Source of the DNA: Clostridia bacterium
GTDB lineage: Bacteria; Bacillota; Clostridia; Acetivibrionales; DSM-27016
Assembly (NCBI GenBank): GCA_026414765.1
Contig: JAOAIJ010000039.1
Coordinates: forward strand, 1 to 64,000
Direction of reading: 5' to 3'
DNA length: 64,000 bases
Every line of letters starts with the position of its first letter. The stretch's first letter is position 1. The notes below the pieces were generated by a model. It ran no database searches, was not told the DNA's origin, and saw only the letters and a list, made by a program, of their open reading frames with translations. Shown here one piece after another: positions 63,540 through 64,000 of the stretch. The position numbers and the translations under genes were made by a program.

Positions 63540-64000
63540 TTATTTCCTTACAATTAACTGCTTTAGTTTCACTATATCACTTTTTGACAATCCGGCAATT
63601 AATACTATAGCATAGCTTGCTAAAACTGCCAGGCCTGCTTCGGCGATAAGGTAAAATCCGTCCAAATCAATAACCTGGTTTAAAGCAAGCGTAAGTACTA
63701 CACTGAATACGGTTCCAGCTAGTACCTTGATTATGCCGGTATCAAAGGGCAATATGCCAAATTTGATTTTAACATATATTACTTTTACGATGTTGTATAT
63801 AGCGAGACTTGAGGAAGAGGCAACAGCAGCGCCTGCCATACCATAGGCCGGTATCAGAGCTGCATTTAGCGTGATGCTCAGTACTGCAAGTATTATCTGT
63901 GTATACAAATCCATTTTATAGTGCTTGGAGAAACTTATTATGCCGCCGCACATTCCAGTTCCCACATTTATCAGCTGCCCTATTACTACTATGGAAAGAA
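63540..64000 (-). CDS. Polysaccharide flippase (Wzx/MATE-like), partial
   Basis: The C-terminal 153 codons of a membrane flippase are in the window; the frame stays open to the right edge (LSIVVIGQLINVGTGMCGGI), so the start lies outside. Segments MDLYTQIILAVLSITLNAAL, IPAYGMAGAAVASSSSLAIY and the last two helices fit the polysaccharide biosynthesis C-terminal domain. It would move lipid-linked glycan units for this cluster. Confidence 0.85.
   Translation of the reverse strand, partial: LSIVVIGQLINVGTGMCGGIISFSKHYKMDLYTQIILAVLSITLNAALIPAYGMAGAAVASSSSLAIYNIVKVIYVKIKFGILPFDTGIIKVLAGTVFSVVLTLALNQVIDLDGFYLIAEAGLAVLASYAIVLIAGLSKSDIVKLKQLIVRK

Overview
The window looks like a chromosomal segment of an AT-rich, endospore-forming, Gram-positive anaerobe of the Clostridia. 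It is probably from the cellulolytic Acetivibrio/Ruminiclostridium group (Clostridium cluster III). The basis is sporulation genes (spoIIE, spoVB, a Spo0E-like gene), a T-box in front of a branched-chain amino acid operon, CtsR operators, strong AGGAGG-type ribosome sites with frequent TTG/GTG starts, and a SigI/RsgI sigma/anti-sigma pair of the kind those clostridia use to sense polysaccharides. The species assignment is inference. I see no insertion sequences, CRISPR arrays, prophage or rRNA. Layout: (1) 1-1.7 kb holds a secreted metalloprotease-like protein and a small hypothetical gene. (2) 1.75-9.1 kb is a branched-chain amino acid block: sigma-A promoter, T-box leader with a probable Leu (CUC) specifier, ilvB, ilvN, ilvC, leuA, cimA. 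(3) 9.2-11.9 kb has small genes, a COG2509-type FAD dehydrogenase and a DUF3795 protein. (4) 11.9-23.8 kb is a sugar uptake and phosphorolysis locus. A membrane-anchored binding protein plus histidine kinase is divergent from its AraC-type response regulator. Two ABC permeases, a lipoprotein binding protein, a GH65 disaccharide phosphorylase and beta-phosphoglucomutase follow. No ATPase gene is present. (5) 24.1-30.1 kb carries sigI-rsgI and a 1184-residue secreted protein with PA14, discoidin and fibronectin domains; both transcription units have a matching SigI-like promoter. (6) 30.5-37.2 kb has spoIIE, small membrane proteins and a two-gene unit for a CoA-binding protein and an RnfD-RnfC fusion. 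(7) 37.4-43.2 kb has tRNA-Arg(CCG), a metallo-beta-lactamase-fold hydrolase, a LysM protein, a PilZN-FlhG-type ATPase, a c-di-GMP-type PilZ protein and a tRNA-dihydrouridine synthase. (8) 43.2-50.4 kb has a cell-wall amidase, the mrfAB DNA-repair pair, a thioesterase and a membrane-anchored propeller protein. (9) 50.5-56.2 kb has an amino-acid permease, spoVB, a CtsR-controlled hsp20, a Spo0E-like gene and a MocR regulator. (10) 56.5-64 kb is a surface-glycan cluster: methyltransferase, two glycosyltransferases, DUF2304, O-antigen ligase, DUF4330, CDP-glycerol transferase and a flippase cut by the window end. The most interesting items are the predicted SigI regulon joining sigI-rsgI to the PA14/discoidin protein, the RnfD-RnfC fusion that lacks the usual covalent-flavin motif, the binding-protein/kinase sensor beside a separate transport binding protein, and a perfect 22-bp inverted repeat that buries the start codon of a small gene.
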